From NCBI RefSeq assembly GCF_002262885.1, contig NZ_NKYF01000017.1:62001-126000 (forward strand): DNA of 64,000 nt. The letters are read 5' to 3'. The notes beneath the pieces are model-generated. The model was not told the origin of the DNA and did no database searches. It saw only the letters and a program-made list of their open reading frames with translations. Positions 24,153 to 32,926 of this stretch are shown piece by piece. This DNA comes from Pseudonocardia sp. MH-G8 (lineage in GTDB: Bacteria > Actinomycetota > Actinomycetes > Mycobacteriales > Pseudonocardiaceae). Numbering within the stretch: the first letter of the stretch is position 1; each line of letters begins with the position of its first letter. The translations under genes and the position numbers were made by a program.

Positions 24153-25151
24153 ATGGCCGTCGCGGTGAGCGCCGAGGCGCTCCGCAAGCGATACCCCGGA
24201 TCCGCCGAGCACGCGCTCGACGGGTTCGACCTGTCCGTACCGTCCGGCACCGTGCACGGCCTGCTCGGACCCAACGGGGCGGGCAAGACCACCGCCGTCC
24301 GCATCCTCGCCACGCTGCTGCGCGCCGACGGGGGACGCGCGACGATCGACGGCTACGACGTCGCCACGCAGGCGTCCGACGTCCGACGCCGCATCGGCCT
24401 GGTGGGCCAGTACGCCGCCGTCGACGAGATCCTCGACGGCCGCCGCAACCTGGTGATGTTCGGCCGGCTGTTCCACCTGTCCCCGTCCGACGCCCGGCAG
24501 CGCGCAGACGACCTGCTCGCGCGGTTCGACCTCACCGACGCGGCGCGGCGGCCGGTCGCGAAGTACTCCGGCGGGATGCGCCGGCGGCTGGACCTGGCGG
24601 TGAGCATGATCCTCGCGCCCGCGGTGCTGTTCCTGGACGAGCCGACCACCGGGCTGGACCCGCGAGGTCGCGCCGAGGTCTGGGACGCGGTGCGCGCGCT
24701 CGTCGCCGACGGCACCACCGTGCTGCTCACCACGCAGTACCTCGACGAGGCAGACCAGCTGGCCGACCGGATCTCGGTGCTGGCCGTGCGGAGCGACGGC
24801 GGAGCGCGCACCGGTGGAGTGCCGGAGCGCGGGGGCGGCCGGGTGGTCGCCGAGGGCACCCCGGACGAGCTGCGCGCCCGCATCGGCGGCGACCGCATCG
24901 ACCTCGTCGTCCGGCACGCGTCGGACCTGCCCAAGGCCGCGGCGCTCGTGGAGCGGGTGGCCGGCACGACGGCCGATGTGGACGAGGCCACCCGCCGGGT
25001 CGCCGCACCCGTGCGGGACCGGATGGACGCGCTCGCCGCGGTGGTGCACGGGCTGCAGCACGACGGCATCGACGCGGAGGACCTCAGCGTGCGCCGACCC
25101 ACCCTCGACGAGGTGTTCCTGCAGCTCACGGACGTGGAGGTGCCGGCATGA
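24153..25151 (+). CDS. DrrA-type ABC transporter ATP-binding protein
   Basis: 332 residues. Walker A GPNGAGKTT (about 41-49), signature YSGGMRRRL, Walker B VLFLDEPTTGLDP and a C-terminal extension (about 235-332) of the DUF4162 type found in DrrA and other antibiotic exporters. ATG 24153 follows GGGAGGAAC. It overlaps the permease start (ATGA). With the permease it would form an ABC exporter for a hydrophobic drug, powered by ATP at the inner membrane. Confidence 0.9.
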   Translation: MAVAVSAEALRKRYPGSAEHALDGFDLSVPSGTVHGLLGPNGAGKTTAVRILATLLRADGGRATIDGYDVATQASDVRRRIGLVGQYAAVDEILDGRRNLVMFGRLFHLSPSDARQRADDLLARFDLTDAARRPVAKYSGGMRRRLDLAVSMILAPAVLFLDEPTTGLDPRGRAEVWDAVRALVADGTTVLLTTQYLDEADQLADRISVLAVRSDGGARTGGVPERGGGRVVAEGTPDELRARIGGDRIDLVVRHASDLPKAAALVERVAGTTADVDEATRRVAAPVRDRMDALAAVVHGLQHDGIDAEDLSVRRPTLDEVFLQLTDVEVPA

Positions 25152-25957
25152 GCGTGCTCCCCGCGCCCGGTTCCCGGCTCGGGTGGGCGGTCACCGACGC
25201 CGCGACGCTCACCCGCCGCTACCTGGCCCACCTGCGCCGCCAGCCCGTCCAGCTGGCCGAGAGCATCGGCTTCCCGATCCTCATCCTGCTGATCTTCGTG
25301 TACCTGCTGGGCGGGATGCTGCAGGTGCCCGGCGGCGACTACCGGCAGCTGCTGCTCCCGGGCATGTTGACGATGACGATGCTGTCCGGGCTCGCCGGCA
25401 CGATGGTCGCGGTCGTCACCGACGCCCAGCGGGGCATCACCGACCGGTTCCGCTCGATGCCGATGTCGTCGTCTGCGGTGCTGGTCGGGCGGGCGGCGGC
25501 GGACCTCGCGATCTCGACGATCGGCCTGGTCGCGCTCGTGCTCGTCGGCCTGGCCATCGGTTGGCGGATCAGCGGCGGCCTGCCCGCGGCGCTCGCCGCC
25601 GTCGGGCTGCTCCTGCTGCTGCGGTTCGCGCTGCTGTGGGTGGGCATCTACCTCGGCCTGCTCGCCCGCGGCACCGGGGCCGTCACCGCCGCCCAGGCGC
25701 TGGAGTTCCCGGTCGCGTTCCTGTCCGGGGTCTTCCTCGCCCCGGCCGCGATGCCTGCGGTCCTCGGCACGATCGCGGAGTGGAACCCGCTCTCGTCCAC
25801 CGCCGCAGCCGCCCGGGAGCTGTTCGGCAACCCGGGCTGGGGCGGCGGCTCCTGGGTGGCGCAGCATCCCGTCCTCATGGCCGTCGTCTGGCCAGTCGTG
25901 ATCATCGCGGTCTTCGGGCCGCTGTCCGTCCGTCGATTCCAGGAGATGAGCCGATGA
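25148..25957 (+). CDS. DrrB-type ABC-2 transporter permease
   Basis: 269 residues with about six membrane helices (for example FPILILLIFVYLLGGML and LISTIGLVALVLVGLAIGW-like segments in the first half, and VVWPVVIIAVFGPLSV at the end). ABC2-type family; the stretch DRFRSMPMSSSAVLVGRAAA is the conserved loop of DrrB-like permeases. It starts in the stop of the ATPase gene and overlaps the next start. It probably forms the membrane channel of the exporter with the DrrA-type protein. Confidence 0.88.
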   Translation: MSVLPAPGSRLGWAVTDAATLTRRYLAHLRRQPVQLAESIGFPILILLIFVYLLGGMLQVPGGDYRQLLLPGMLTMTMLSGLAGTMVAVVTDAQRGITDRFRSMPMSSSAVLVGRAAADLAISTIGLVALVLVGLAIGWRISGGLPAALAAVGLLLLLRFALLWVGIYLGLLARGTGAVTAAQALEFPVAFLSGVFLAPAAMPAVLGTIAEWNPLSSTAAAARELFGNPGWGGGSWVAQHPVLMAVVWPVVIIAVFGPLSVRRFQEMSR

Positions 25958-26406
25958 CCGCACAGAGCAACGCCACGCCGCCCCGCTGGCTCAAGCCGAT
26001 GAACAAGGTCTTCCTCGGGCTGCGGCGCCTCGGCGTCGGCATGAAGGAGCTGCCGGTGCTCACCGTGCCCGGCCGCAAGAGCGGCAAGCCGCGCAACACG
26101 CCGCTGTCGGTGCTGGAGCACGAGGGGAACCGCTACCTGCTCGAGGGCTTCCCGGGCGCCGACTGGGCGCGCAACGTCCGCGCCGCCGACGGCCTGGCCA
26201 CGTTGTCGACCGGCAAGCGCAGTGAGCGGGTGCGGCTCGTCGAGCTCGACCCGCAGGACGCGCTGCCGGTGCTGCGGGTGTGGCCGGTCCGCATGACGGA
26301 CGGTTCGAAGATCATGGCCGACGCCGGGGTCGTCGAGGCGGTCACGCCCGAGGCGTTCGAGGCCGTGGCCGGGCGGTGCGGGGTGTTCCGGGTCGAGCCC
26401 GCGTGA
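25954..26406 (+). CDS. F420-type nitroreductase/DDN family oxidoreductase
   Basis: A 150-residue protein of the deazaflavin (F420)-dependent nitroreductase family: LPVLTVPGRKSGKPRNTPLS then YLLEGFPGADWARNVRAADG, typical for this split-barrel family of 130-150 residues. It overlaps the permease stop by four bases, so it is part of the resistance operon. In this setting it may reduce the drug or a quinone. Catalytic partners (F420 supply) are encoded elsewhere. Confidence 0.8.
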   Translation: MTAQSNATPPRWLKPMNKVFLGLRRLGVGMKELPVLTVPGRKSGKPRNTPLSVLEHEGNRYLLEGFPGADWARNVRAADGLATLSTGKRSERVRLVELDPQDALPVLRVWPVRMTDGSKIMADAGVVEAVTPEAFEAVAGRCGVFRVEPA

Positions 26407-26449
26407 TTCCTGCCGGGAACTGTCTCCTTTCCCGCATAGGAAGGACTGC

Positions 26450-28726
26450 ATGACCGAATACCTCTCCGTCGTCGGCGCGCGCGAGAACAACCTGCGCGAC
26501 GTGACGCTCCGGGTGCCGAAGCGCCAGATCACCGCGTTCGTCGGCGTTTCCGGGTCCGGCAAGTCGTCGCTGGTGTTCGACACGATCGCGGCGGAGGCGC
26601 AGCGGCAGCTCAACGAGACGTTCTCGGCGTTCGTGCGCGGGTTCCTGCCCAAGCTCGGCCAACCCGACGCCGACCTCATCGAGGGCCTGTCCACGGCGAT
26701 CGTCGTGGACCAGAAGCGGCTCGGCGGCGGCGCCCGCTCCACCCTGGGCACGGTCACCGACATCAACCCGCTGCTGCGCCTGCTGTGGTCGCGGCGCAGC
26801 AGCCCGCACGTCGGGTACGGCTACGCGTTCTCGTTCAACGAACCACAGGGCATGTGCCCCGCCTGCCGGGGCATCGGCCGGAAGGTGCAGCTCGACCACA
26901 GCGCGATGTTCGACATGGACAGGTCGCTGAACGAGGGCGCGGTCCTGCACCGCGACTTCGCCGTCGACTCCTGGTACTGGCACGTCTGGGCACAGTCCGG
27001 GAAGTTCGACAACGACAAGCCGCTGCGCGACTACACCGACGCCGAGTGGCAGCTGCTGCTGTGGGGCGCCGACGAGAAGGTCACGCTCACCGAGCCGGGC
27101 CGCAAGGCGCTCAAGATGGACTTCGAGGGCGTCGAGGCGAAGTTCGAGCGCCTCTACATCCGCGCCGACGCCGACTCGGGCAGCTCCGAGCGCAAGCGGG
27201 AGACCGTCGCCCGCTTCACCACCTCGGTGCGCTGCCCGAACTGCGGCGGCACCCGGTTGAACGAGGCGGCGCGCACGGCCACCGTCGGCGGGCACCCGCT
27301 GCCCGCGGTGACGGCGATGGACCTGCACGCGGTGCACGCGCTGCTGCCGACGTTGTCCGACGCCGAGGTCGCCCCGCTGGTCTCCGAGGCCACCGCGCGC
27401 GTCGGCGCGCTCATCGACATGGGGCTGGGCTACCTCACGCTGGACCGGGAGACCTCCACGCTGTCCGGCGGTGAGTCGCAGCGGACCAAGATGGTCCGCC
27501 ACCTCGGCTCGTCGCTGGTCGACGTGATGTACGTCTTCGACGAGCCGACGATCGGACTGCACCCGCGCGACGTCGGGCGGATGAACGCGCTGCTGTCGCG
27601 CCTGCGCGACAAGGGCAACACCGTGCTGGTCGTCGAGCACGACACCGACGTGATCACCGCCGCCGACCACGTCGTGGAGCTCGGCCCGCGCGCGGGCACC
27701 GAGGGCGGCCGGGTGGTCTACGAGGGCGACGTCGCCGGCCTCGCCACCGCGGGCACGCTCACCGGGGAGTTCCTGCACCGGCCGATCACGCTGCGGGATC
27801 AGCCGCGCCCACCCACCGCGCAGCTGCACCTGGCGGACGCCACGGCGAACAACCTGCGCGGGTTCGACGTGGACGTGCCGCTCGGCGTGCTCGTCGCGCT
27901 CACCGGCGTCGCGGGCTCGGGGAAGAGCACCCTGGTGCGTGAGGTGCTGGTGCCCCAGCACCCGGAGGCCATCGTCGTCGACCAGAGTGCGGTGTCGACC
28001 TCGATCCGGTCCACGCCGGCCACCTGGACCGGGGTCATGGATCCGATCCGCAAGCTCTACGCGAAGGCCACGGGCGTGAAGCCGGCGCTGTTCAGCTTCA
28101 ACTCCGCGGGCGCCTGCCCCACCTGCAACGGCCTGGGCGTGCTCCACACCGACCTGGCGTTCCTCGACGGCGTGCGCTCCACCTGCACCGACTGCCACGG
28201 CCGCCGCTACACAGAGGAGGTACTGGCCCTCACCGTCGACGGGAAGTCGATCTCGGATGCGCTGGACATGACCGCGGCGCAGGCGTGCGACTTCTTCACC
28301 GCCCGCGACATCCGGCGCCGCCTGCAGGCCGTCGTCGACGTCGGGCTCGGCTACCTGACGCTCGGCCAGCCGCTGTCCACGCTGTCCGGCGGCGAGTGCC
28401 AGCGGCTCAAGCTGGCAGGGCGCCTGCACGAGGAGGGCAACCTGTACGTGCTGGACGAGCCCACCACGGGCCTGCACATGTCCGACTGCGGGCACCTGCT
28501 GGCGCTGCTGGACCGCCTGGTGGACGGGGGCAGCTCGGTGGTCGTCGTCGAGCACAACCTGGATGTGATCGCGCACGCCGACTGGGTGATCGATCTCGGT
28601 CCGGACGGCGGCGACGACGGCGGGCAGGTGGTGTTCGAGGGCCCGCCCCGCGAGCTGGTGCAGTCGTCCGTCTCGTTCACCGGGCAGCACCTCGCGCGCC
28701 ACGTCGGCGCGGCGTCGGCGCGCTGA
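26450..28726 (+). CDS. DrrC/UvrA2-like ATPase
   Basis: 758 residues, shorter than housekeeping UvrA (about 950), as in DrrC and UvrA2. Two P-loops (GVSGSGKSSL near residue 33 and GVAGSGKSTL near 489), two signature motifs (LSGGESQR and LSGGECQR), Walker B DEPTIGLHP and DEPTTGLHM, and zinc modules CPAC, CPNC and CPTC. DrrC binds DNA with the drug and protects it. ATG 26450 follows AGGAAGGACTGC. It closes a PadR-DrrA-DrrB-F420 reductase-DrrC locus and is homologous to the gene at the left edge of the window. Confidence 0.88.
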   Translation: MTEYLSVVGARENNLRDVTLRVPKRQITAFVGVSGSGKSSLVFDTIAAEAQRQLNETFSAFVRGFLPKLGQPDADLIEGLSTAIVVDQKRLGGGARSTLGTVTDINPLLRLLWSRRSSPHVGYGYAFSFNEPQGMCPACRGIGRKVQLDHSAMFDMDRSLNEGAVLHRDFAVDSWYWHVWAQSGKFDNDKPLRDYTDAEWQLLLWGADEKVTLTEPGRKALKMDFEGVEAKFERLYIRADADSGSSERKRETVARFTTSVRCPNCGGTRLNEAARTATVGGHPLPAVTAMDLHAVHALLPTLSDAEVAPLVSEATARVGALIDMGLGYLTLDRETSTLSGGESQRTKMVRHLGSSLVDVMYVFDEPTIGLHPRDVGRMNALLSRLRDKGNTVLVVEHDTDVITAADHVVELGPRAGTEGGRVVYEGDVAGLATAGTLTGEFLHRPITLRDQPRPPTAQLHLADATANNLRGFDVDVPLGVLVALTGVAGSGKSTLVREVLVPQHPEAIVVDQSAVSTSIRSTPATWTGVMDPIRKLYAKATGVKPALFSFNSAGACPTCNGLGVLHTDLAFLDGVRSTCTDCHGRRYTEEVLALTVDGKSISDALDMTAAQACDFFTARDIRRRLQAVVDVGLGYLTLGQPLSTLSGGECQRLKLAGRLHEEGNLYVLDEPTTGLHMSDCGHLLALLDRLVDGGSSVVVVEHNLDVIAHADWVIDLGPDGGDDGGQVVFEGPPRELVQSSVSFTGQHLARHVGAASAR

Positions 28727-28792
28727 ACCGTCGTGCTGGCAACCCTGTACAACCGATACTGCGGATCTTGACCGCTACCGCTCGGGAGTTCG

Positions 28793-31549
28793 ATGACTGT
28801 GACCCCACCCGCCCCGGCCCCGGCCGACACCGGTGGCCGGGACGGCGAGCCGGCCGTCTTCAGCCCCGCCGACCCACCACGTGCCGGCGGGCTGCTGCTG
28901 ACCGGCGACCAGCTGCCGGGCCTCGGCACGCCGGGCACCGCCGACGTCGTCCCACCACCCGGGGACACGGCGAAGACCCTGCCGGTGCGCCGGATACCGG
29001 TGGCGCAGGTGCTGCCGGCGCTGCTCGCCTGCGGCGCCGCCACACCCGGGCCCGTGGCGTTCTGGGCCGAGGCCGCCCGGTTCGCGGTGCACCTCGTGGC
29101 CCGGGGCAGGCTGCTGCCCGGCGTCTCGCCCGCCGGCTACGACGCGTGGCGGGTCGGCCCGCTCGACGCCGGGGACGCCGACCGGCTGCACGCCCTCGCC
29201 GCCGCGATGCCGCCCTCCGCGCGCGCCGTCCCGGTGCCGGGGGTGGAACCGCCGACGCTGCCCGCGGCGGCACCGCTGCTGCGGGCCTTCCTCGACGCCG
29301 TGGCCGACGTGCTGCCGCGCTCCGCCGAGGCGCCTGACGCCGTCGGCACGCCGGTGTTCGCCGCGCCGGACCCGCATCCGGTGCCGCAGTTGCGGGACTG
29401 GGCCGACGAGGTTGCCGCGGGCGTCGACGCCGGGGTGCGGCTGTCCCTGCGGATCGAGGTGGACGCCCAGGCCACCCGGTTCCGCGCCGTCGTGCAGCTG
29501 CACGCGCTCGACGACCCGACCCGCGTGGCCGACCTCGCCGGCGTCTGGAGCGGCGCAGCGACCGGATTCGGGCCACGGGGGCGCATCGACGCGCTGCTCG
29601 CGGTGCGGCGGGCCGCACGGTTCTGGGATCCGCTGCAGCAGCTGCTGGGACAGGCCGTCCCCGACGAGTTGGAGCTCACCGACACCGACGTGGCCGACCT
29701 GCTCGGTGACGGTGCCGGCCGGCTCGCCGCGGCGGGCGTGGCCGTGCACTGGCCGCGCGACCTGCGCCCGGAGGTCTCGGCCCACGCCGTGGCCGGGCGG
29801 GGAGCGGGGCCCGCCACGTTCGATCCGGGAGGGGAACCGCTGCAGCTGGACTGGGAGCTCGCCCTGCGCGGCGACCCGCTCTCGGCGCAGGAGATGGCCG
29901 AGCTGGCCGCGAGCCACCGACCGGTCGTGCGGCTGCGCGACGAGTGGGTGCTCGTCGACCCGGGGAGCCGGGAACGGGCCCGCAACCGCACCCTCGGCCC
30001 CGTCAGCCGGATCGCGGCGCTGGGCGCGGCGCTCACCGGCCAGGTCGACGACGGCGGTACGCCGGTCCCGGTCGTCACCACCGGCTGGCTGCAGGAGCTG
30101 CAGGAACGCATCGCGGCACCGCCCGCACCGCTCGCGGCCCCGGACGGGCTGGCCGCCGTGCTGCGCGACTACCAGCTGCGCGGCCTGGGCTGGCTGGACC
30201 GGATGACCTCGCTCGGGCTCGGCGCGTGCCTGGCCGACGACATGGGACTGGGCAAGACCATCACCGTGATCGCGCTGCACCTGCGCCGCAGCGCGCTTCG
30301 TGCCGGGCCGACGCTCGTCGTGTGCCCGGCGTCGCTGCTGGGCAACTGGGAGCGGGAGATCACGCGGTTCGCGCCGGGAGTGACGGTGGACCGCTACCAC
30401 GGCGCCGGCCGGGAGCTGCCGGCCCACGACGGGTTCGTCCTCACCACCTACGCGACGATGCGCCTGGACGTCGCCGCGCTCGCGGCGCACGGGTGGGGCC
30501 TGGTGGTCGCCGACGAGGCACAGCACGTGAAGAACCCGGCGTCGAGCACGGCGCTCGCACTGCGTCGCGTCCCGTCGGCCGCGCGGGTGGCGCTCACCGG
30601 CACGCCGGTGGAGAACGACCTCGTCGAGCTGTGGTCGATCCTCGACTGGACCACACCGGGTCTGCTGGGCACGCTCGGCCAGTTCCGGGCCCGGTGGGCC
30701 GACCCGATCGCCGAGGGGGGCGACCCGCGGATCGCCGAGCGGTTCGCGCGGCTGCTGGCGCCGTTCCTGTTGCGGCGGCGCAAGTCCGACCCCGGCATCG
30801 CACCCGAGCTGCCGCGCAAGACCGTGACCGATCGCGCCGTCGGGCTCACCCGGGAGCAGGCAGGCCTGTACGAGGCCACGGTCGCCGAGACGATGGCCCG
30901 CATCGCCCGCGCCGACGGCATGTCACGCCGCGGCCTGGTCCTCGCGCTGCTCACCGCGCTCAAGCAGATCTGCGACCACCCCGCGCTCTACGCGAAGGAG
31001 GCCGAGCCGGTGCTCGCCGGCCGCTCGGGGAAGCTGGAGCTGCTCGACGAGCTGCTCGACACCATCCTCGCCGAGGACGGCGCCGCGCTGGTGTTCACCC
31101 AGTACGTGGCGATGGGGCGGCTGCTCGAGTGGCACCTGCGGGCCCGCGGTACGGGCGTGGCGTTCCTGCACGGCGGCACCCCGGTGCCCGAACGGGAGGC
31201 GATGGTGGAGCGGTTCCAGCGCGGCGAGGTGCCGGTGTTCCTGCTGTCGCTGCGCGCCGCGGGCACAGGGCTGAACCTCACCCGCGCCGACCACGTCGTG
31301 CACTTCGACCGCTGGTGGAACCCCGCAGTCGAGGAGCAGGCCACCGACCGGGCCTACCGGATCGGGCAGACCCGGCCGGTGCAGGTGCACCGGCTCATCA
31401 GCGAGGGCACCGTGGAGGACCGCATCGCCAGGCTGCTGGAGTCCAAGCGCGCATTGGCCGATTCCGTGCTCTCCGGCGGCGAGGGCGCGCTCACCGAGCT
31501 CACCGACGCCGAGCTGGCCGACCTCGTCGCGTTGCGGGAGAACGCGTGA
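28793..31549 (+). CDS. SNF2-family DEAD/DEAH-box helicase (HepA-like)
   Basis: 918 residues. The N-terminal 450 residues are a bacterial SNF2-associated region; the ATPase core has Walker A DDMGLGKT (482-489), DEAQ box (574-577), LTGTPVEN, the second lobe FLHGGTPVPEREAMVERF, LSLRAAGTGLNLT and the Arg-finger region QATDRAYRIGQ. Such proteins move on double-stranded DNA or remodel protein-DNA complexes. The stop overlaps the SWIM-protein start (GTGA), a common actinobacterial pair, which suggests they work together, perhaps in DNA repair or transcription recycling. Their precise role is not known. Confidence 0.9.
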   Translation: MTVTPPAPAPADTGGRDGEPAVFSPADPPRAGGLLLTGDQLPGLGTPGTADVVPPPGDTAKTLPVRRIPVAQVLPALLACGAATPGPVAFWAEAARFAVHLVARGRLLPGVSPAGYDAWRVGPLDAGDADRLHALAAAMPPSARAVPVPGVEPPTLPAAAPLLRAFLDAVADVLPRSAEAPDAVGTPVFAAPDPHPVPQLRDWADEVAAGVDAGVRLSLRIEVDAQATRFRAVVQLHALDDPTRVADLAGVWSGAATGFGPRGRIDALLAVRRAARFWDPLQQLLGQAVPDELELTDTDVADLLGDGAGRLAAAGVAVHWPRDLRPEVSAHAVAGRGAGPATFDPGGEPLQLDWELALRGDPLSAQEMAELAASHRPVVRLRDEWVLVDPGSRERARNRTLGPVSRIAALGAALTGQVDDGGTPVPVVTTGWLQELQERIAAPPAPLAAPDGLAAVLRDYQLRGLGWLDRMTSLGLGACLADDMGLGKTITVIALHLRRSALRAGPTLVVCPASLLGNWEREITRFAPGVTVDRYHGAGRELPAHDGFVLTTYATMRLDVAALAAHGWGLVVADEAQHVKNPASSTALALRRVPSAARVALTGTPVENDLVELWSILDWTTPGLLGTLGQFRARWADPIAEGGDPRIAERFARLLAPFLLRRRKSDPGIAPELPRKTVTDRAVGLTREQAGLYEATVAETMARIARADGMSRRGLVLALLTALKQICDHPALYAKEAEPVLAGRSGKLELLDELLDTILAEDGAALVFTQYVAMGRLLEWHLRARGTGVAFLHGGTPVPEREAMVERFQRGEVPVFLLSLRAAGTGLNLTRADHVVHFDRWWNPAVEEQATDRAYRIGQTRPVQVHRLISEGTVEDRIARLLESKRALADSVLSGGEGALTELTDAELADLVALRENA

Positions 31550-32316
31550 GGGCGGCGCGGGGCTTCCCCGCGTTCCCGCCGCGCCCGGGCCGACGCGGAC
31601 GGTCCTGGTGGGCGCGCGCCTTCGTCGCCGCGATGGAGGACGCCGCCCTGGACGCGACGCTGCTGCGGCGGGGTCGGAGGTTCGCCGGCAGCGGCCGGAT
31701 CGGGCCGATCACCGTGTCACCCGGGCGGATCGCCGCCACCGTCGACGACCCGGACGGCAGCTACGACGTCGTCGTGCACCTCGCCGAGCTGACCGGGGCG
31801 GAGTGGGAGCGGTTCGCCGACCAGGTCCGCGCCGAGGCGGGCCACCTCGCCGCCCTGCTCGACCGGGAGGTGCCGCGCTCGCTCGTGCGCTCGGCCGACG
31901 CCGCCGACGTCGCGCTGCTGCCCACGATCGGCGACCTGGAGTCCGAGTGCGACTGCCCGGACATCGGCGATCCCTGCCAGCACGCGGCGGCCCTGTGCCA
32001 CCAGGCGGCGTGGCTGCTCGACGACGACCCGTTCGTGCTGCTCCTGCTGCGCGGGCGCGGCGCCGAGGAGCTGCTGGAGCTGCTGGAGACCGGGCCGAGC
32101 GCACCGGAGGCACCCGCTGTCCGGGACGTGGACCGGCCGGTGCCCGCGGCCGCGGCGCACGTGTCCGTCGCCGGTGCGCTGCCCGGCCCCCTCGACCCAC
32201 CGGGTAGGGCCGCCGTCCCGGTGTTCCCCGCGGCCCCGGGCCTGCCGCCGGACGCCCTCGCCGGCCTGGTCGGGCACGCCGCCGCCCGGGCCCGGGAGCT
32301 GCTCGGGCCGGGGTGA
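31546..32316 (+). CDS. SWIM zinc-finger protein
   Basis: 256 residues with a SWIM-type zinc finger ESECDCPDIGDPCQHAAAL (CxC-x6-CxH) at about residues 133-145; the N-terminal half has the FPPRPGRRGRSWWARAFVAA start usual for SNF2-linked SWIM proteins. The SWIM motif binds zinc and DNA or protein. GTG 31546 overlaps the helicase stop, so it is likely translated with it as a cofactor. Confidence 0.88.
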   Translation: MRAARGFPAFPPRPGRRGRSWWARAFVAAMEDAALDATLLRRGRRFAGSGRIGPITVSPGRIAATVDDPDGSYDVVVHLAELTGAEWERFADQVRAEAGHLAALLDREVPRSLVRSADAADVALLPTIGDLESECDCPDIGDPCQHAAALCHQAAWLLDDDPFVLLLLRGRGAEELLELLETGPSAPEAPAVRDVDRPVPAAAAHVSVAGALPGPLDPPGRAAVPVFPAAPGLPPDALAGLVGHAAARARELLGPG

Positions 32317-32392
32317 CCGGCCGAACCCGATGACGAGCCGGTCCGCCCGGGGGCATTGGTAGCCTGCCGATCTTCTCGTCACCGGAGGACAC

Positions 32393-32926
32393 GTGCCCAC
32401 CACAGGGTTGCCCGAGACCGACCTGCCGCCGCTCCTGCGCACCGACTTCACCGACGACGCGGCGTGGCGGGCACTACTGGACGAGATCGGCGACGACCGC
32501 GTCACCGCCATCGCCGATCCCGCTCACCAGGGCCTGTCCGTGCCGGAACTGGTGGCGCTGGTTCCCGGCGGCAGCGTCCATCCGGTGCTCGTCGTCGCCG
32601 ACGACCGCACGTTCTCCTCCGTCGGGCGTTCGCTGTTGCTGGTCGACGTCGTCGAGGAGCCCGGCCGGACGTTCCGCGTGGCCGTGCCGGACGCGCTCCG
32701 CTCCGTCGTGGGCAACCTCGAGATCTCCAACTCGAGCTTCGACGACTACCTCGACTCCGACTCCTTCGACCACTCCGGTGTGTACCAGCTCTCCGACCGG
32801 CACTACCAGGCGCGGGCCGCGCTCCAGGGGCACCGGCCGACCGCCCCCGTGTCCGTCAGCGCTCCGATCGGCATGACCAGGCGCGGGCCCAGCGTGCCGC
32901 CCGATCACCCGCTCCCGCCGCGCTAG
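32393..32926 (+). CDS. conserved protein, DUF6924-like
   Basis: A 177-residue cytoplasmic protein starting at GTG 32393 (GGAGGACAC upstream). The stretch LLRTDFTDDAAWRALLDEIG and the later NLEISNSSFDDY resemble short actinobacterial proteins grouped as DUF6924; no catalytic motif or membrane helix is present. Its stop and that of the convergent gene at 32923 share a single CTAG. Function unknown. Confidence 0.6.
   Translation: MPTTGLPETDLPPLLRTDFTDDAAWRALLDEIGDDRVTAIADPAHQGLSVPELVALVPGGSVHPVLVVADDRTFSSVGRSLLLVDVVEEPGRTFRVAVPDALRSVVGNLEISNSSFDDYLDSDSFDHSGVYQLSDRHYQARAALQGHRPTAPVSVSAPIGMTRRGPSVPPDHPLPPR

Noticed and set aside
26342..28702. 786-codon minus-strand frame over the DrrC-like gene
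   Set aside because: Pure mirror of the UvrA coding sequence; low-complexity translation and no ribosome-binding site.
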